From: Gordionus sp. m RMFG-2023
Lineage: Eukaryota; Nematomorpha; Gordioida; Chordodea; Parachordodidae
Direction of reading: 5' to 3'
Length of the DNA: 64,000 nt
Assembly (NCBI RefSeq): GCF_954871325.1
Contig: NC_088777.1
Location: 37,053,366 to 37,117,365 of the forward strand
In this document: positions 11,844 through 25,153 of the stretch, one piece after another
Layout: the number at the start of each line of letters is the position of its first letter
How positions within the stretch are numbered: position 1 is the first letter of the stretch
Notes under the pieces: model-generated
The model's database searches: none
The model's input: the letters and a program-made list of their open reading frames with translations, nothing else
Told to the model about the DNA's origin: nothing
Translations under genes and position numbers: made by a program

Positions 11844-12988
11844 CTAAACATACATGTAAATAAATATATATATCTCATTATATCAATTTCTTTCTTTGAT
11901 ATTGCAAAAAAGGGATCATTGCTTAATTAAAAGGCATGGAAATTAATATTTTAAATAGGTGGTCCAAAAATTTTGTCAAAATAAATACTGATAATGAGCG
12001 ATATTATTGACGCAACATTTAAAAATTAGGCTAGTTATTGGGAAAGTATTTGTAGCTGTTAATATTTTTAGGTCAATTCCTTTTTATTTTTGATTAAACA
12101 TTTCTAAAAATTATGTTAGTTTTTGAGAAGGTATTTGTAGCTGTTGATATATGGGTCTTAAGTCGATTCCTTTAATTTTGATTAAACTTTTCCTAAGTTT
12201 AGGTATTCCTAGTATATAGCGTGACGATAAAGTATATGAAATGGCTTTTACTAATGGATATTGCCACAGTTTTATAAGTTGGTTATTTATATTATAGTAT
12301 ATAATCATCAGTAAAAGTAATAATCAAAATCTTAGAATAGATTAACATTTATAAATGATCGATAAATAAGATATATTCCTTCTATTTCTACTATATTTTC
12401 CAACTATTTATATATATACGATTCAATTAGGAATTAGGATCGATTAATGACAAAAGGCTAAATATTCTAGATAAATTTGGATTAATACTGTAATGGACTA
12501 AATATGATATCTTTGGCTGAATATTATAGTGTTATAACCATTTTTTTTGTTCAGTACCTTTTTAAAAAAATATATTTCGTGTATAAGAGATCACAATGTA
12601 ATAATGCTATTATATTTAAACATTTTTATTGTGGAAAGGTTAAAAAGTCAATATGGAACACCATAATACTCAGCAGAATAAGAAAGGCGAATAACTAAAA
12701 CCTCCATTATATTATGAGTATTTTTTAATCAGCATATTTTTTTCATTTTTAACCGTATAAAATTAATATTTAATCAGTATACATAAATAATAGCATATCA
12801 GCATTACAAAATTAGTTCTTTTTGATCAGTAAAAGATCATGTTTTTTAAAAAAAACTTGACTAGTGATAGAGGTCTTTAATGTCATAATAATTTCTAGTG
12901 GAGTAGATATCAGTCCTGTCATAAGACAAAAAATTAGCCAACCTGTTGGACTATGTTAGGGCAGGTAAGATCAAAAGGTTAAAGAGAT

Positions 12989-13186
12989 ATGGTTTCTGCA
13001 AATAACAGCAAAGTTGAGCTCGAATACAAAGACTTTGGATATAATGTTTATACTCCTTTATAGGAGGATGGAGATCATGATTCACTGCTAATTAAATTTT
13101 TTAGCAATTATAATGTATTTAAAATTTTGATGACAGGTGCAGATATACATGATGTGTCATACTCATTCGCTAAGTGTAGTTTTTAG
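12989..13186 (+). pseudogene. Coding-like relic, unidentified
   Basis: A plus-strand frame from ATG at 12989 to TAG at 13184-13186 has one in-frame TAG after 24 codons and otherwise reads like real protein, with segments such as KVELEYKDFGYNVY and KILMTGADIHDVSYSF. Composition is unlike the surrounding AT-rich DNA. I do not recognise it. The internal stop suggests a decayed gene or retrocopy, or a misjudged exon border. Confidence 0.25.
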
Positions 13187-13514
13187 GTCTTAGGAATGCA
13201 AAATATATCTTCATAACACTCTGAGTTTCTTTAGTAAATAATTATTTAACATTATATAATTATTTTTATTTGGTTATTTTGACATAATTTTGAAAAAAAT
13301 TACTGTATATTTTAAATAAATAACTCTTGGAAAAATGCTCTTCTCAGTGTAAGATTTTGTAAATATATTAAGCAGTCGTGTGTCCATTTATAAAAAATTT
13401 GAAAGAAAAAAAGCAGTTAGTGCCCACTTCCTCCTATTTCTGGTTTTTCTTATAATAAGCTAGATTTCACTATAAAAAATTTTATGTAAAAGGGCTAATA
13501 CAGAGAGCTATATG

Positions 13515-16500
13515 TATACCTAAAACGAATTATTTGTTAATCGATATTCGATTCGATTCGTATTTTACGAATACGAATAACACAATTATTCGATTCGAAA
13601 ATTCGAATAAGGAAAATATATTATTCGTCGAATAATTTTTTTATCTATTATTCGATCGAATTATTCAAGATTATTCGACTAAAATAATTTATAGTATTAA
13701 TATATATTGGAAAATAATCATATATAAATCATATATTATTATTAGGAATTATTTGAAATAATCTCCTAGTGGAATACTGAAAATTGCGCCAAATTTTGAA
13801 ACTCCATTTTAATTTATCTCATAATATTAGAAATTTCTTTTATGATAGAGATGGACGAAGAAGGTAATTCATATAACATATACAATTATAATAAACTGTT
13901 AATCCCATCACATCAAGAATGACGGGCAAACCTGATATTTCTCTTTCATTTGATGATGGAGAAATCATAAATTTGACTTTTTGCCTAAAGTTTTTACCAC
14001 TTTATTTGTAAAATATTGCTAATGTGAGTTTTTCGTACTTATTTAAGTTGCAGAGCTTTTTGACAATTTATTATTTCCCCACATTAAAAAGAATATTACT
14101 TTGACTTATATATTATTTTAGTTTATGTTAATAACAACAAAGTAGTGTTTGGGATTAAAGATCATCATTGAATCTCAGTAGGAATTTCTCATTGCCCAAA
14201 TCAAATAATCAAAAACTTTCATTATTCTACTATTAATCAAAATTCACAAAAATTTATATTATCTTTATATATTCTTGATTCTTTTCCCAATATAATTAAA
14301 TTTTATGAACAGTGTTTGGAATTAAAACCTATAAATCCAAATCATTTTTGTAAAAAATATTTTATAAGTAAATCTATATAAAATTTAAAATAGTATTTTT
14401 AAACTTAAAACTTTATTTTTCATTTATATCCAAATTCACTAAAATATATATTATAATTTTGTGATAAATTTTTTATAAGCTATCATCTCATCTACATTTT
14501 TGGATAATTTATCAATTGTATGAGCAGTTTGTAAAAAATATTTTATAAGAAAATTCCGATATGATGATTATAGGATCTGATGATTTTGACATATATATAT
14601 TACTGACTAACTTATTGATTGCCATATTGGGTTGGCTGGCTATGCTATAAATATTATAATAATATTTAATTTATTAAATAGATATTCAACCTATTGGTAT
14701 AATAGATATTTCTGAATCAGAAAGCATTGGAGAACAAAGCCAATATTCATCATCCACCTCAAATTCTATACAGTCAGGCTCGGGAGGACGGAAAAATGCA
14801 GATATTTGGAAACATTATATTTACCAAGCATCAATAGAAACTGCAAGATGTAAGATTTGTCGGGTTGAAATTAAGTGTAAAAAAAACTTCTTCAGCTTTG
14901 ATTAATCATTACAAACGATTCCATCAAAAAACTTATAATAATAAATTTATTGAATCATATTTTGATGATGATATAAATAAAAATCATATGCACAACAATA
15001 ATGATATCAAAAACCATTTATTAAAATTTTTGATCAAATCTAATATCCCATTTAAAATTCTTGCAACAAATGAATTTAAAGGTTTTGTTTAAGCATTAAA
15101 TCCTAGCATTAAAATATGTTCAATTCCTACATTAAAACAATACATTAATGAATCTTTTGATAATGAATTCCAAAAAATTAAATTGATAATAAACAAATCT
15201 AATACACAAATAAATTTTACAATAGATATTTGGTCAAGTCCAACAAATGTCCCATTCTTGGGATTAACCTGCCATTACAATGATGATGAATGGGTACTAA
15301 AATCTATATTATTAGACATTGTTCCTTTTACAAATTCCCATTCTGGGGAAAACATATATAAGACATTTTATAGAATCATTAACAATTATAGCATAGATAT
15401 AAAGTCAACGGCTATTACATGCGACAATGCCGCATCAAACACTACCTTTATAAATACCCTTAAAATTAAAAATCCAAGATCAAAAATTGCACATATTCGC
15501 TGTTTTGCACATGTTTTAAATCTTGTTCAAGAAATAATAAAACAAATTGATGAGCAATTAATAAAATTAAGAGGCACTATAAAAAGCATTCGAAATTCTT
15601 ATAAGAAAACTACTATGATGAAAGAATTTTGTAATTCACAAATTCCATCTATTACATATTTGAAGTTAAAATTAGATACACCTATCAGATGGAACAGCTC
15701 ATATTCTATGATGACGAGCAATACAAATGAGAAAAGCTATAGATCATGTCGTTATTAATAGTTATGATATATCTATTATTCAAGAGAAACAACTTAGTGA
15801 AGTATTTATTTATATTTAAATCTAATTTTTATTTTTTAATATAGGATGAATGGACCGCCTTAGAAAGAATACATTTAAACTTAAAAACATTTTATGATTT
15901 TACTGTTGCCATATCAGGAGAAACATATCCTACACTTAATCTGGTCATCCCCTTTTATATATCATTAATTGAGCACCTAAGTCTCTTTGATAATACGCTT
16001 ATAAACGCAATTAATGTGCAACAAAAAATAGTATCATATTATAATTTAACAGATTTCCAAACAATTATATCTGCAATATTAGATCCAAGACTTAAACTGG
16101 AATTTTTTGAGTGCCTACCTATATCTTATAATATAAACGGTACAACTATATCTAATAATTTTGAGAAAATGTTTGATGAATATAAAATTAAATATGATGT
16201 ATCAAAAAGTAAACCTTTAATACAATCAAATATGGATGTCATTTTTAAACAGAATGTTATGCCAATTTCTGAAATTGACACATATTTGAAAGAAGTGAGA
16301 ATAACGTCAAATAAAAACCCACTAGAATGGTGGAAACTAAAAATGGCGAGGGACATATTGTCGATACAGGGATCTTCAACCCCATGTGAGCGACTCTTTT
16401 CTGTTGAGCTCATATGGTTACCAAATACAGAATGTCGTTAAAGGAGGAAACAATCCGAAAAACTTTATGTTTGAAAAATTGGCTGTTGTCAGATTTATCT

Positions 16501-16790
16501 TCTACATTATAGATATGAATATTATATTGATTTTTCCACATTGTATATAAATATATTATATACGTATGCTTCTATTTTGTCTCACTAATAAAATTTGTTT
16601 GTCTTTATCCTTAGTTAAATTTTACAAAATAAATTTTATAATAGATCTTTTTTAATTCATGGTAAATAAAATTTTCGAATCGAATCGAATAATCATTTTA
16701 TTATTCATACGAATACGAATAATAAATTATCGATTTAAAGGAATACGAATAATTCCATTATTCGATTCGATTCGTATTTTTGTAGGTATA
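13515..16790 (+). mobile_element. hAT transposon (hAT-1), complete ends
   Basis: Left end TATACCTAAAACGAAT and right end ATTTTTGTAGGTATA are inverted repeats. They are flanked by perfect GCTATATG duplications at 13507-13514 and 16791-16798. About 130 bases at each end are full of ATTCGATTCG / CGAATCGAAT motifs. The interior codes for a hAT transposase on the plus strand. The related element at 43968-46508 shares the ATTCGAAT-rich ends and the transposase. Confidence 0.95.
14700..16500 (+). pseudogene. hAT transposase of hAT-1 (broken)
   Basis: A BED-type zinc finger region is seen at about 14800-14930 (IWKHYIYQAS, then ARCKICR, then INHYKRFHQ) in two frames. The catalytic part 15183-15758 holds IDIWSSP and ITCDNAASN, which carry the expected aspartates, then RWNSSY. 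After a 43-base GT-AG intron at 15802-15844 the frame continues; 16016-16441 includes ILDPRLK and the C-terminal dimerisation motif SSTPCERLFS. Frameshifts in the zinc finger and just after ERLFSV, plus an in-frame stop near 15090, leave it non-functional. In life such an enzyme cuts and pastes the element using its ends. Confidence 0.88.
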
Positions 16791-17622
16791 GCTATATGAT
16801 AAAATTTTCGCTAAATTATTATTTGATATATTTAAAATTAAATTGAGTGAGTGATAAAATTCTGACCATTTAAGTAACTGTATCAGGAAATAAGCCAAGT
16901 TGGAAATTAAAATTTTAAAAATAATAAAATGGGATTAAGTTGCGAATCGAGTCAGTCGCTTTTTGGTTTGCTTAATATAGAAATAATAGCATTTACTGAA
17001 AAAATTATGTATTATTTATACTGGTAATATTAGTAAAATACTGGTAATTTTGTTTATTGGGAAAATATTTTTTTTAAATACTGGTAATTTCGAATAAAAT
17101 ATTGGAGAATAATAACAGTCTAAGAATAAACACTACTGTTATTCATAGGCCCTAGAAAAATATTTTAAAAAATCGCATTGCCGAATATTGCTTAAAAATC
17201 GATAAATAAAAAAATTAATATGCAAATTAAGGGTGCAAACAATAGTTAGACATAACATAATTATCATTCATAAATTCGTAATAAATCGTTTAGATTTTGA
17301 TTCGACGATTAACACTTGATAATGTAATAATCGGGGTATAGAATATTTGAAATTATGGTGAAAATATACTATAACCAATGTCATCCGTTGGGCATATCTA
17401 ACGATGCCCCTGACGCTGTAATAAAAAATAAATTTGACATGATACCTAAAATTTGTAATAACGAGATAATCGATGGAATTTCACACAATCAGAACTTTAT
17501 TAACTCATATATTAAATCAAATTAAAATGGTATTTTCACCAATTAGCTTCGTATTTCCAAATTTGTTAATTGCAATAAAAATCTCATTAAATTCAATTCT
17601 AACCCAATTCTTTCAGATAAAC

Positions 17623-17746
17623 TATTTGAGGTAAGGTATCGTTATCCAATGATAATAATGGTAGACAATCGTGATGCCACCATTGTGTTTCTGAACAGTT
17701 AATCGTAAACACTTTATGAGTTATATTTTGATGAAAAAATTTGACG
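17623..17746 (-). CDS. Candidate exon, unidentified
   Basis: On the minus strand, AG at 17747-17748 opens a 41-codon frame that reaches a possible GT donor at 17622. It reads like folded protein, with KFFHQNITHKVF and CSETQWWHHDCLPL. The WHxxC spacing recalls the end of a PHD-type zinc finger, but the earlier cysteine pairs are not visible. I found no sure neighbouring exon. It could also be a relic. Confidence 0.25.
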
Positions 17747-18412
17747 CTAATTTAAATTATTCGTTCTATCGAACTCAAAAAGGCCCGCGGCTAATTATTT
17801 ATACTTAAATTTATTAATATAAAAGATTATACAAAATATATTATATTAATAATAATAAAAGTTGAACAATTGATTTTATCTATAGTTAAATAACTGATTA
17901 GCTTTAATATATGAAGCACACAAATACCAAAAATAAAAACCCTCATTAATAAGCATGGAATTCATATCAGATTTAGATTATATTTGCATAAAAATTCTTA
18001 GTCATTTAATGTTCAAAATCTTCATATAGTAACAGAACATCGCAGTTGTAAAATAATATTAAAGGCGAAAACAAATATTTAAAAATTTTTTTAAATATTA
18101 ATATTTATTTCGAGAAAACTTTTTTACACTTAAGTTAAGATCAAAAAATAAAAATTTTTTTTATATTATTATTGCTTTTAGTGCTTCTATCTTAAATCTT
18201 GATGCCGATTTGGGGATATTTTCTTTTTTTTCTATTAACTATCTCTACAAAATAAATTGAAGCTTTAGCTTTATAATTAGTGCTATCAAAAGTTTGGCAA
18301 ACTTTACATGTTTAGGGTTGTGTCTTAATATGAGATTCAGTATCATATCAAATTTTTAACTCGATTTAAAATAATGAGATTTTAACTAATTTATTTCTAT
18401 ATCTACTATTAA

Positions 18413-18437
18413 ATTATATATATATATATATATATTT
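18413..18437. repeat. (TA)n microsatellite
   Basis: About 11 TA dinucleotides in a row within AT-rich DNA. Confidence 0.8.
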
Positions 18438-18596
18438 AATTTTGTTTTAAATCGATTATAATTTGAATTTAAAATAAATTGAAATACTATAAATCACTAT
18501 AAAAATTAAATTTAAAATGCAATTTTATAATTGAGTTCCCAAAAAAGGAACAATAATTATGTCTATAAAATGAATTTTTTGGCGCATATATAAAAA

Positions 18597-19150
18597 TTAT
18601 CTGGCTTCGTTTGTAAAAAGCCATATTTTATTGCCTAGATTTTTTAAAAACTTATATGTTAATGGCGAAAAATGGTCATTTGTAGAAGTCACTATTGGAG
18701 TGAATATGAAGTTATTAAAATTCTCGTATTTGTTAATCTTTTTAGTTTCTGCTGTATTAGGGTTGATAATTTGATGAGAATAAAGAGACATTTGTGTAGT
18801 CCCATATTAGAGAATTACCGATGGCCTAAAGGTATGGTTGTCATGCCACAAGGTTTTAAGCCATCACCTTAAGGTAAATTTAGGTTCAGGCGGGTGTTAA
18901 CCCTCGATTTATTATATGGTTTATTGCTGAAAATGGCGATGGTGTCGCCCTTGACTAAATATACAATTAGGGCCCCTTTGAATCGACGTGTAATTTGCAT
19001 TTGATATAAGCATGAGGCACGGTGTTACAACATAGACGTAAACCAAGGGTTACTTTCAGTTGTTATTCTGATAAGAAATTACCAAGGTTACCACTTGAGT
19101 GATTACAACCATTTATGACCACCAAGTCTATCAGTTGATTGAAGGAGTTG
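18597..19150 (-). pseudogene. Decayed coding-like stretch, unidentified
   Basis: The minus strand shows protein-like runs broken by stops. One frame has QMQITRRFKGALIVYLVKGD, then TIAIFSNKPYN; another has GLKPCGMTTIPLGHR; and an open frame at 18597-18791 has FSPLTYKFLKNLGNKIWLF. Base composition is richer in GC than the flanks. I cannot assign a family; a decayed transposon or host gene are both possible. Confidence 0.25.
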
Positions 19151-19379
19151 AATCCAATCTAAAGGTGGATTGACTGATATATCTAGTTGGTATTTCGAAA
19201 TTAAATGTGTGAAAATTTTTTTGTGCGTGGTGATGATTAATAAACAGAAAAAATGAATAAATAATATCTATAAAGACCTTAAAATCAAAATTAAAAGAAT
19301 ATTTCGAATCAGGGAGACACATTATTTTATTTAAATGTAATTGATTTTTGTAATATTCAAAATCCAATATTATAGTATA

Positions 19380-22300
19380 AAAATGTACTAATTAAGCATT
19401 ACTTAATGGTTATGTAAATTTAAGATTTAGTGTTACCAAAAACTTAATTGACTTTATGCTTAAAGAGCGAAGTCATAGTTTTTATTTTGTTTATGACTTT
19501 GTCTCTTTTTTGGTTGATAAAACTGATTGAGGAATTAATAATACTCATTATCAGGCACTAAATATTAGCATGGCCATTTCCAGACAGAACGTTTTTTCAA
19601 AGCGGTTTTTGAGTAATGTTACCAGCAATTTTTCTTATATTTCCAAACAAAGGATACTAACTTATTTAATTAATTTATAATATAATATTTAAAAATAACA
19701 ATCCGGCCGCATTTCAAAAGCCCATTTAATCGTTATTAAAATCAAACCAGTTTGTTTTCTATTTACGATTAAAAAAAATAGGGATCCAGATTGTTTAAAA
19801 TATCATATTTAGAGAATTTTTTAACGCGAGTGTACTTACGCAAAGTTATTATATCGAGAGCCTTATCAAGAAATAATGAACATATTAAGAATACATATAT
19901 TAATTTCAAAAAACCAATATTCAATAATCATTTACCTGCATAAGTTTCGAAATAATAGGCGTAAATATTTTACAAGTATTTCGTCACTTATTAGCTAATA
20001 AATGAATAAGAGTTTGCTTAAATTCGCCCTTTTTTTTGTGATGAAAAATAACATATCAATTTCTTCCGATCTCTCAATCCTACATTTTGGGCTCCAACAA
20101 AGAAAAGTGCTTTACCCTACATTCACAGTTTGTGCGAATTATACAAAAATACAGCATATTTTCTATACTTCGCCGCGAATTCGCGCTAAATGTGAATTCA
20201 GGGTTAAGAAATTAAGAGTAAATTTTGGCAAATAAATTTGTTATTACAAATTTACATTTATATTAATGGTTTCGATTCCGAGTTTTTCCCTGAAATCAAA
20301 CTCTTGACCGATAAAAATGTTGCCAGTATGTTAATAACTTACAATTAACACAAGTTAAAGCTAAAATTTTTAATACCGATTTGAAATTATTTAGAAAAAA
20401 AACAACCAAAATATATTAAGAAATTTTTACATATAGAATTAAGGTCATCAATTAATAGCTTCATTGTAAATGGGGAGGAGGGCATCGGGGGAGAGAAGTC
20501 ACATTCTCAAAAAAATTTGAGATTCACCTATCCTAAGATAATATTATTTTTTTCGGAATTTTAGGTTAAATAGATCTAATTAACTCAATAATCATATTCT
20601 TAAAGTCTGGGTTCCTATTAGGCGATTCTTTTAGAATAAGACGAAAAATCATAGACAGGAAAGCATAAAACCTTATATTCCCATTAAAAAAACCATTTCT
20701 AAGCTCGGGAATTATTATATAAATTTATTAGGGTAAATAAAAATTAAAAACTCTAACATTGAATAACCAATTATTTTTTTAATTAATTATGTCTTAAAAA
20801 AAATTATTAAAAATAGTCACTATAACAATATTACGGTAATGCCTATGTGCTATAGCTATCCCGTTATGCCTATGCGGAAATATATTAACGATAATATATT
20901 TGCAATAAATGATTTGAGAAATAGATTTCACAATATTATCTTAGCAGCTTGGGTATTGCCGATAATGACTTCGATATTAAATTTTGGCTATTATTGATTT
21001 GCCAGAAAGGTCTAGATGTTATGGATTTCCTATGAAGAATTCCTACAATAGTCTTCATGGAATAGTATTTATGCTGAACTAACATGGAACCAAATATTTG
21101 GACAAGCAAGGTAAGTACTTCATTTCCATCTGGCATGATGACAATTTTTTTATAATTTCCTAATAACTTTCCCTTTATATACCTATCTCAAGTGGATTAA
21201 AATATTTAATAATTAAGCACCAGGCATTGATAAAATTTTTAGAATATATCAATCAATTTATAGTTATGTTGGACATATTTTCTTCTCTTTATACTGACTA
21301 CTACTATATGGTTGAAGCATCTATAGGTTAGAAATTAATAAAGCCCAAAATAATGGCACATATTTTTGAATTAGCCTTTCCAATTCTTAAGTCAATTTCA
21401 CAGAGATGATAAAAGGGTATTCTATATTTCAAAAAAGCATAATAAAAATAACAGGTAAATAAAAAATTTTTTAACAAAAATACCCAATCAAAATTTTTGA
21501 ATCTGGCAGTTTGGTGGAAAATTACAAAATTTTTCTGAAACAACCTCCTCTTGCTATACCACTGGCCCAGCTTATAATGACCACCTTTGTATTGAACATC
21601 TCCTGGTGATCATTACAGGGGAGAGGACTTATTCTAAAGGGCTGGCCACTATAAGGATGTTTTCGCAGAAAGAAGTTGGTAAAAATAAATCCTTGGTTAA
21701 ATCTAAAAAAAATATTACATGTGTATAGTGGTCATTTTCTTTTAGTGATATGACTAACTTATGCCAATCCTAATAATTTTGGCAATAGCTTAAAAGAATA
21801 TATCATTAAAAAAAATTATGGCTACATTTGTATTAAAAATATCATTAAAATTTTGAGTTACCTTTTTCAAATACTATTTTATAATTATAATAATAATGTG
21901 ATTTGTTATAAAACATTTTGTTCACTTTTTAAATATTGCAAAAAAAATATTATTAGTATTTCAAAGAAAGTATTACTTAAATGCCTCCTTTACACTTTCA
22001 AACCCTGGCTCTACATGTCCATGTATTTCAAATGTGTGTCGTTTCTATATAAATATATATAAATTTATTAAAATATTTTACTGAGAAAATAATTTAAATA
22101 GTAAGAAAAAAGTGTATAAAATTACTAATTATAAAACAAAATCAAGTATATAAAAAAAATTAAAGAATATTTATGAATTTAATATAAATTGTATTGTAAC
22201 TTCATAAAATTTTGGAAGATATAAGAATAATATTGCAGCTAAAACAACAGCTAGAGAGGTTATTATTAAGGTCATAATTTTGGAAAATTCATGTAAATTG

Positions 22301-23600
22301 TAGATACTGTTAAAATGATGGTGTGAAATAAATTATTCCTGAGTCTTTTTGATGAATATATTTCAGATATTTGCTCAGGTGATACAAATAGGAAAGAACT
22401 ATTTATTTATAAATAAACTATTTATAAAAATCGTAATATCATCCAAATAAAAATAATGAATTTATGCTAAAAAGTTAAAACATATGTCGATATTTATTTC
22501 TTATTCATGAATATTGTGACTGTTCTGGAACAAAGATATTCAATAGGTAAACTTGTTAAATACATAAAACTTCAACAGACTTTTAAGAATGTGCAAAAAG
22601 AAAATAAGCAAAAAGGTAATTTGATTTTACTCTAAGATTCTGCATAAATATTTTTAAAAGTCTTTTGTTTAAATTGAATATATACTCGTTGATACCAGTG
22701 ATTTCTATTTCCATTCAACATTACTAAAATTTATTTATTTTTCTAGTTTCCTGAGCTATTTACATATTTTCTTTAAAAATATAATTTAAACATTGATGTA
22801 GAAATTATAAAAGAGATTTAGAACTTACCAGTAGGTGTCACACCCCCCCCCCTCTCCAGACCAAAAAAATGCAAATAATAATCTAAAAAGGTTCAAATAT
22901 TATTTTATATTCATATAAATTCCTTAACATATAATATTTATAATAGAAATTTACAATTTGTAGTTCAATCATTTTAATTTTAACATTATATACGACAATT
23001 GGTAGCTTAGTTATTTTAATTTAACATCATATACTGTTTAGTCATTTTAATTTAACATTAATTATCGGAATTTGTAGTTGTTAAATATGTAAATAATTGT
23101 ACCTTTAAAAAAGGGTATCTCTTACAACCTTTAAAAAAGTTATTTCATAATTTTCTTTTATATATTTAAAAACTTTAAATTAATTTAAATTGTTCTTTTC
23201 TTAAATTGACCTTAAAATAAATCTTATATTTATAAAAATAATAATTTATATAGAATGGAAATTGTAAAAATAAATATATAAGTTTTTCATAATATATTAT
23301 TTATAATAAAAATTGTCTTAAAATATTCTTTGCCTTCTGTGTTTTATCATAGTGGCAGAAAAGCTACTTTGGAGATTTTTTAAATTTTTAGATATGATTT
23401 TATATATTAGAACATGGTCAAAGCTAGATAAAAGAGGATTCGGGAATGTTATATTTAATTAATTCTAAAACACGTAAGAAATGATTAAAATGAAAGTGAA
23501 AATTAAATAAAATTTTGATAATAAAATTTCTAAAATATGAATAAACCAATATGGGACCATAATAATAAAACAAAATCCATAGATAAATTAGAAGATTATT
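19380..23600. other. AT-rich stretch without recognised genes
   Basis: No frame here gives a protein I recognise. A minus-strand frame at 20936-21136 (start MPDGNEVLTLLVQIFG) is unremarkable. The stretch around 21545-21745 has CTGGCCCAG, GGGCTGGCC and TATAGTGG words that hint at a small DNA transposon, but I could not pair its ends. A C run lies at 22843-22852. Confidence 0.4.
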
Positions 23601-23629
23601 TCATATATTATGATAGTAAAAATAAGCTT

Positions 23630-24760
23630 AATACATAATTTACCAGATGATTTATTTTTGGCTATGGATGTAATGGTATCGAGAGATGAAAGTTCAAGTT
23701 ATGAGGAGGCATTGTTTATATTAAAATGTTTATGTAATTATAAATCGGTTACGGAAATAAAAGAGAATTATTAATAAAAATTTTAGTCAAAATTATAAAA
23801 ATAATCATAACAATAATTATTATAATGACAAAGACAATTATTATAACAGAAATCAATATAATAAATCTAATAATAAAAATTATTATGAAAATAGTAAATT
23901 AGATAATAAATATTATAAAGAAACACATTATAATAAAAGGCATGATCGTTATAATTATAAATTTCATAATAAAAACTTAAATAAAATTAAATCATGTAAA
24001 TTAATACCAAATGTTAAAAACATTATAGATTCTATAAATTAAAAGAGATAAATTATATGATAAAATTTGAAGAAATATTTGTGATTAAAAAAAATAATGA
24101 ATAAAAATTAAAGAAAATAGTAAAATAAAATCTTTTATAGTTAATAAAAAAATTTAAAAAAACTTTAAAAATAAAGAAACGTAAAACAAATATTATAAAG
24201 AGAGGCAAGGTAAAAGTAAAATATCTTGATGTTAAAAAAGTTTTTAAAAATGTGATATGGAGATCATATGTTAAAAATGGAAGGCGAAAGAAAATTTTTT
24301 TTATAAAGAACAATTTGAAGATAAATTATGATATAAAGAAATTGTTTAAAGTGAAAAATAAGGGAGTAAAATTTTAAATTAAAAATAATTGAAGTTTAAT
24401 AATAAATAAGTAAATTTTTTATATAAAAATTTACAATTCAAAATATTCTATGATTCTATATTCCAAAATATGGTTATTATTCTAATTCTATATAAATTAT
24501 TTATTCCATTATCATTTCAATTATTCCAAAATTATTGTATTCGAGATAAATTGATCATAATAATAATTACAAACATGATAATAAATAGCGAGATGAACAA
24601 GCTATATGTAAGTGATAAGTGTATATATATATATATGTGTGATATATATTTAAATGTAAAGTTTATGTTATCATTAAGATGTGTTATATATGTGATATAT
24701 ATTTGAATGTAAAGTTATCATTAAGATGTGTTTGAAATGATAATTTATAAATCATGTAAA
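23630..24760 (+). mobile_element. LTR-retrotransposon scrap (gag-like), fossil
   Basis: The plus strand at about 23800-24000 reads as an Asn/Tyr/Lys-rich tract like the gag nucleocapsid region of the LTR element at 42117-53237. AT-rich sequence after about 24430 resembles the 3' non-coding part of that element. No paired LTRs were found. It is a short, broken remnant. Confidence 0.35.
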
Positions 24761-25153
24761 TTGAAATTTTTTTCTATTTTTATTAGATTGTACAATATTT
24801 CCTGTTCAACAATTGTAATAATATTTCTGTCTTTATTTTTTTTTAATTAATGTGAGGATATCGTTTTTAGGGGGGTAGGTACAAGTTTTTGAGCATGGTA
24901 TGCTTCTAGTGAAAATTCTGTAATTTACCTTGATAGCATCTACCACAGTCAGTGGGATTGATTACAGGTGACTTCAATGTACGTACTTATAATAATGAAC
25001 TGCCAGTCTAGGTTAAAAGGATGACATTTGCTAGCATACTCAATTGTTTTTTTTAATTAATTTTTAAAAATTTATAAGATAATGTGCGATTTTGATTCCA
25101 AAAAATGTCTATATCTTAAAAATCATTCAAAATTATCATTTAAGCATAAAATA

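Noticed and set aside
16126-16413. 95-residue minus-strand frame
   Set aside because: It is the shadow of the hAT-1 transposase, which is recognisable on the plus strand.
18597-19150. Ciliate-type code, since reading TAA as Gln opens a longer frame
   Set aside because: All three host genes here end at ordinary TAA/TGA stops in the right place or contain no in-frame TAA/TAG, so the standard code applies and this stretch is simply decayed.
24950-25000. LINE endonuclease scrap (ITGDFNVRTYNN on the plus strand)
   Set aside because: GDFN fits such enzymes, but only about 15 residues are readable and nearby sequence resembles a MITE end, so support is too thin.
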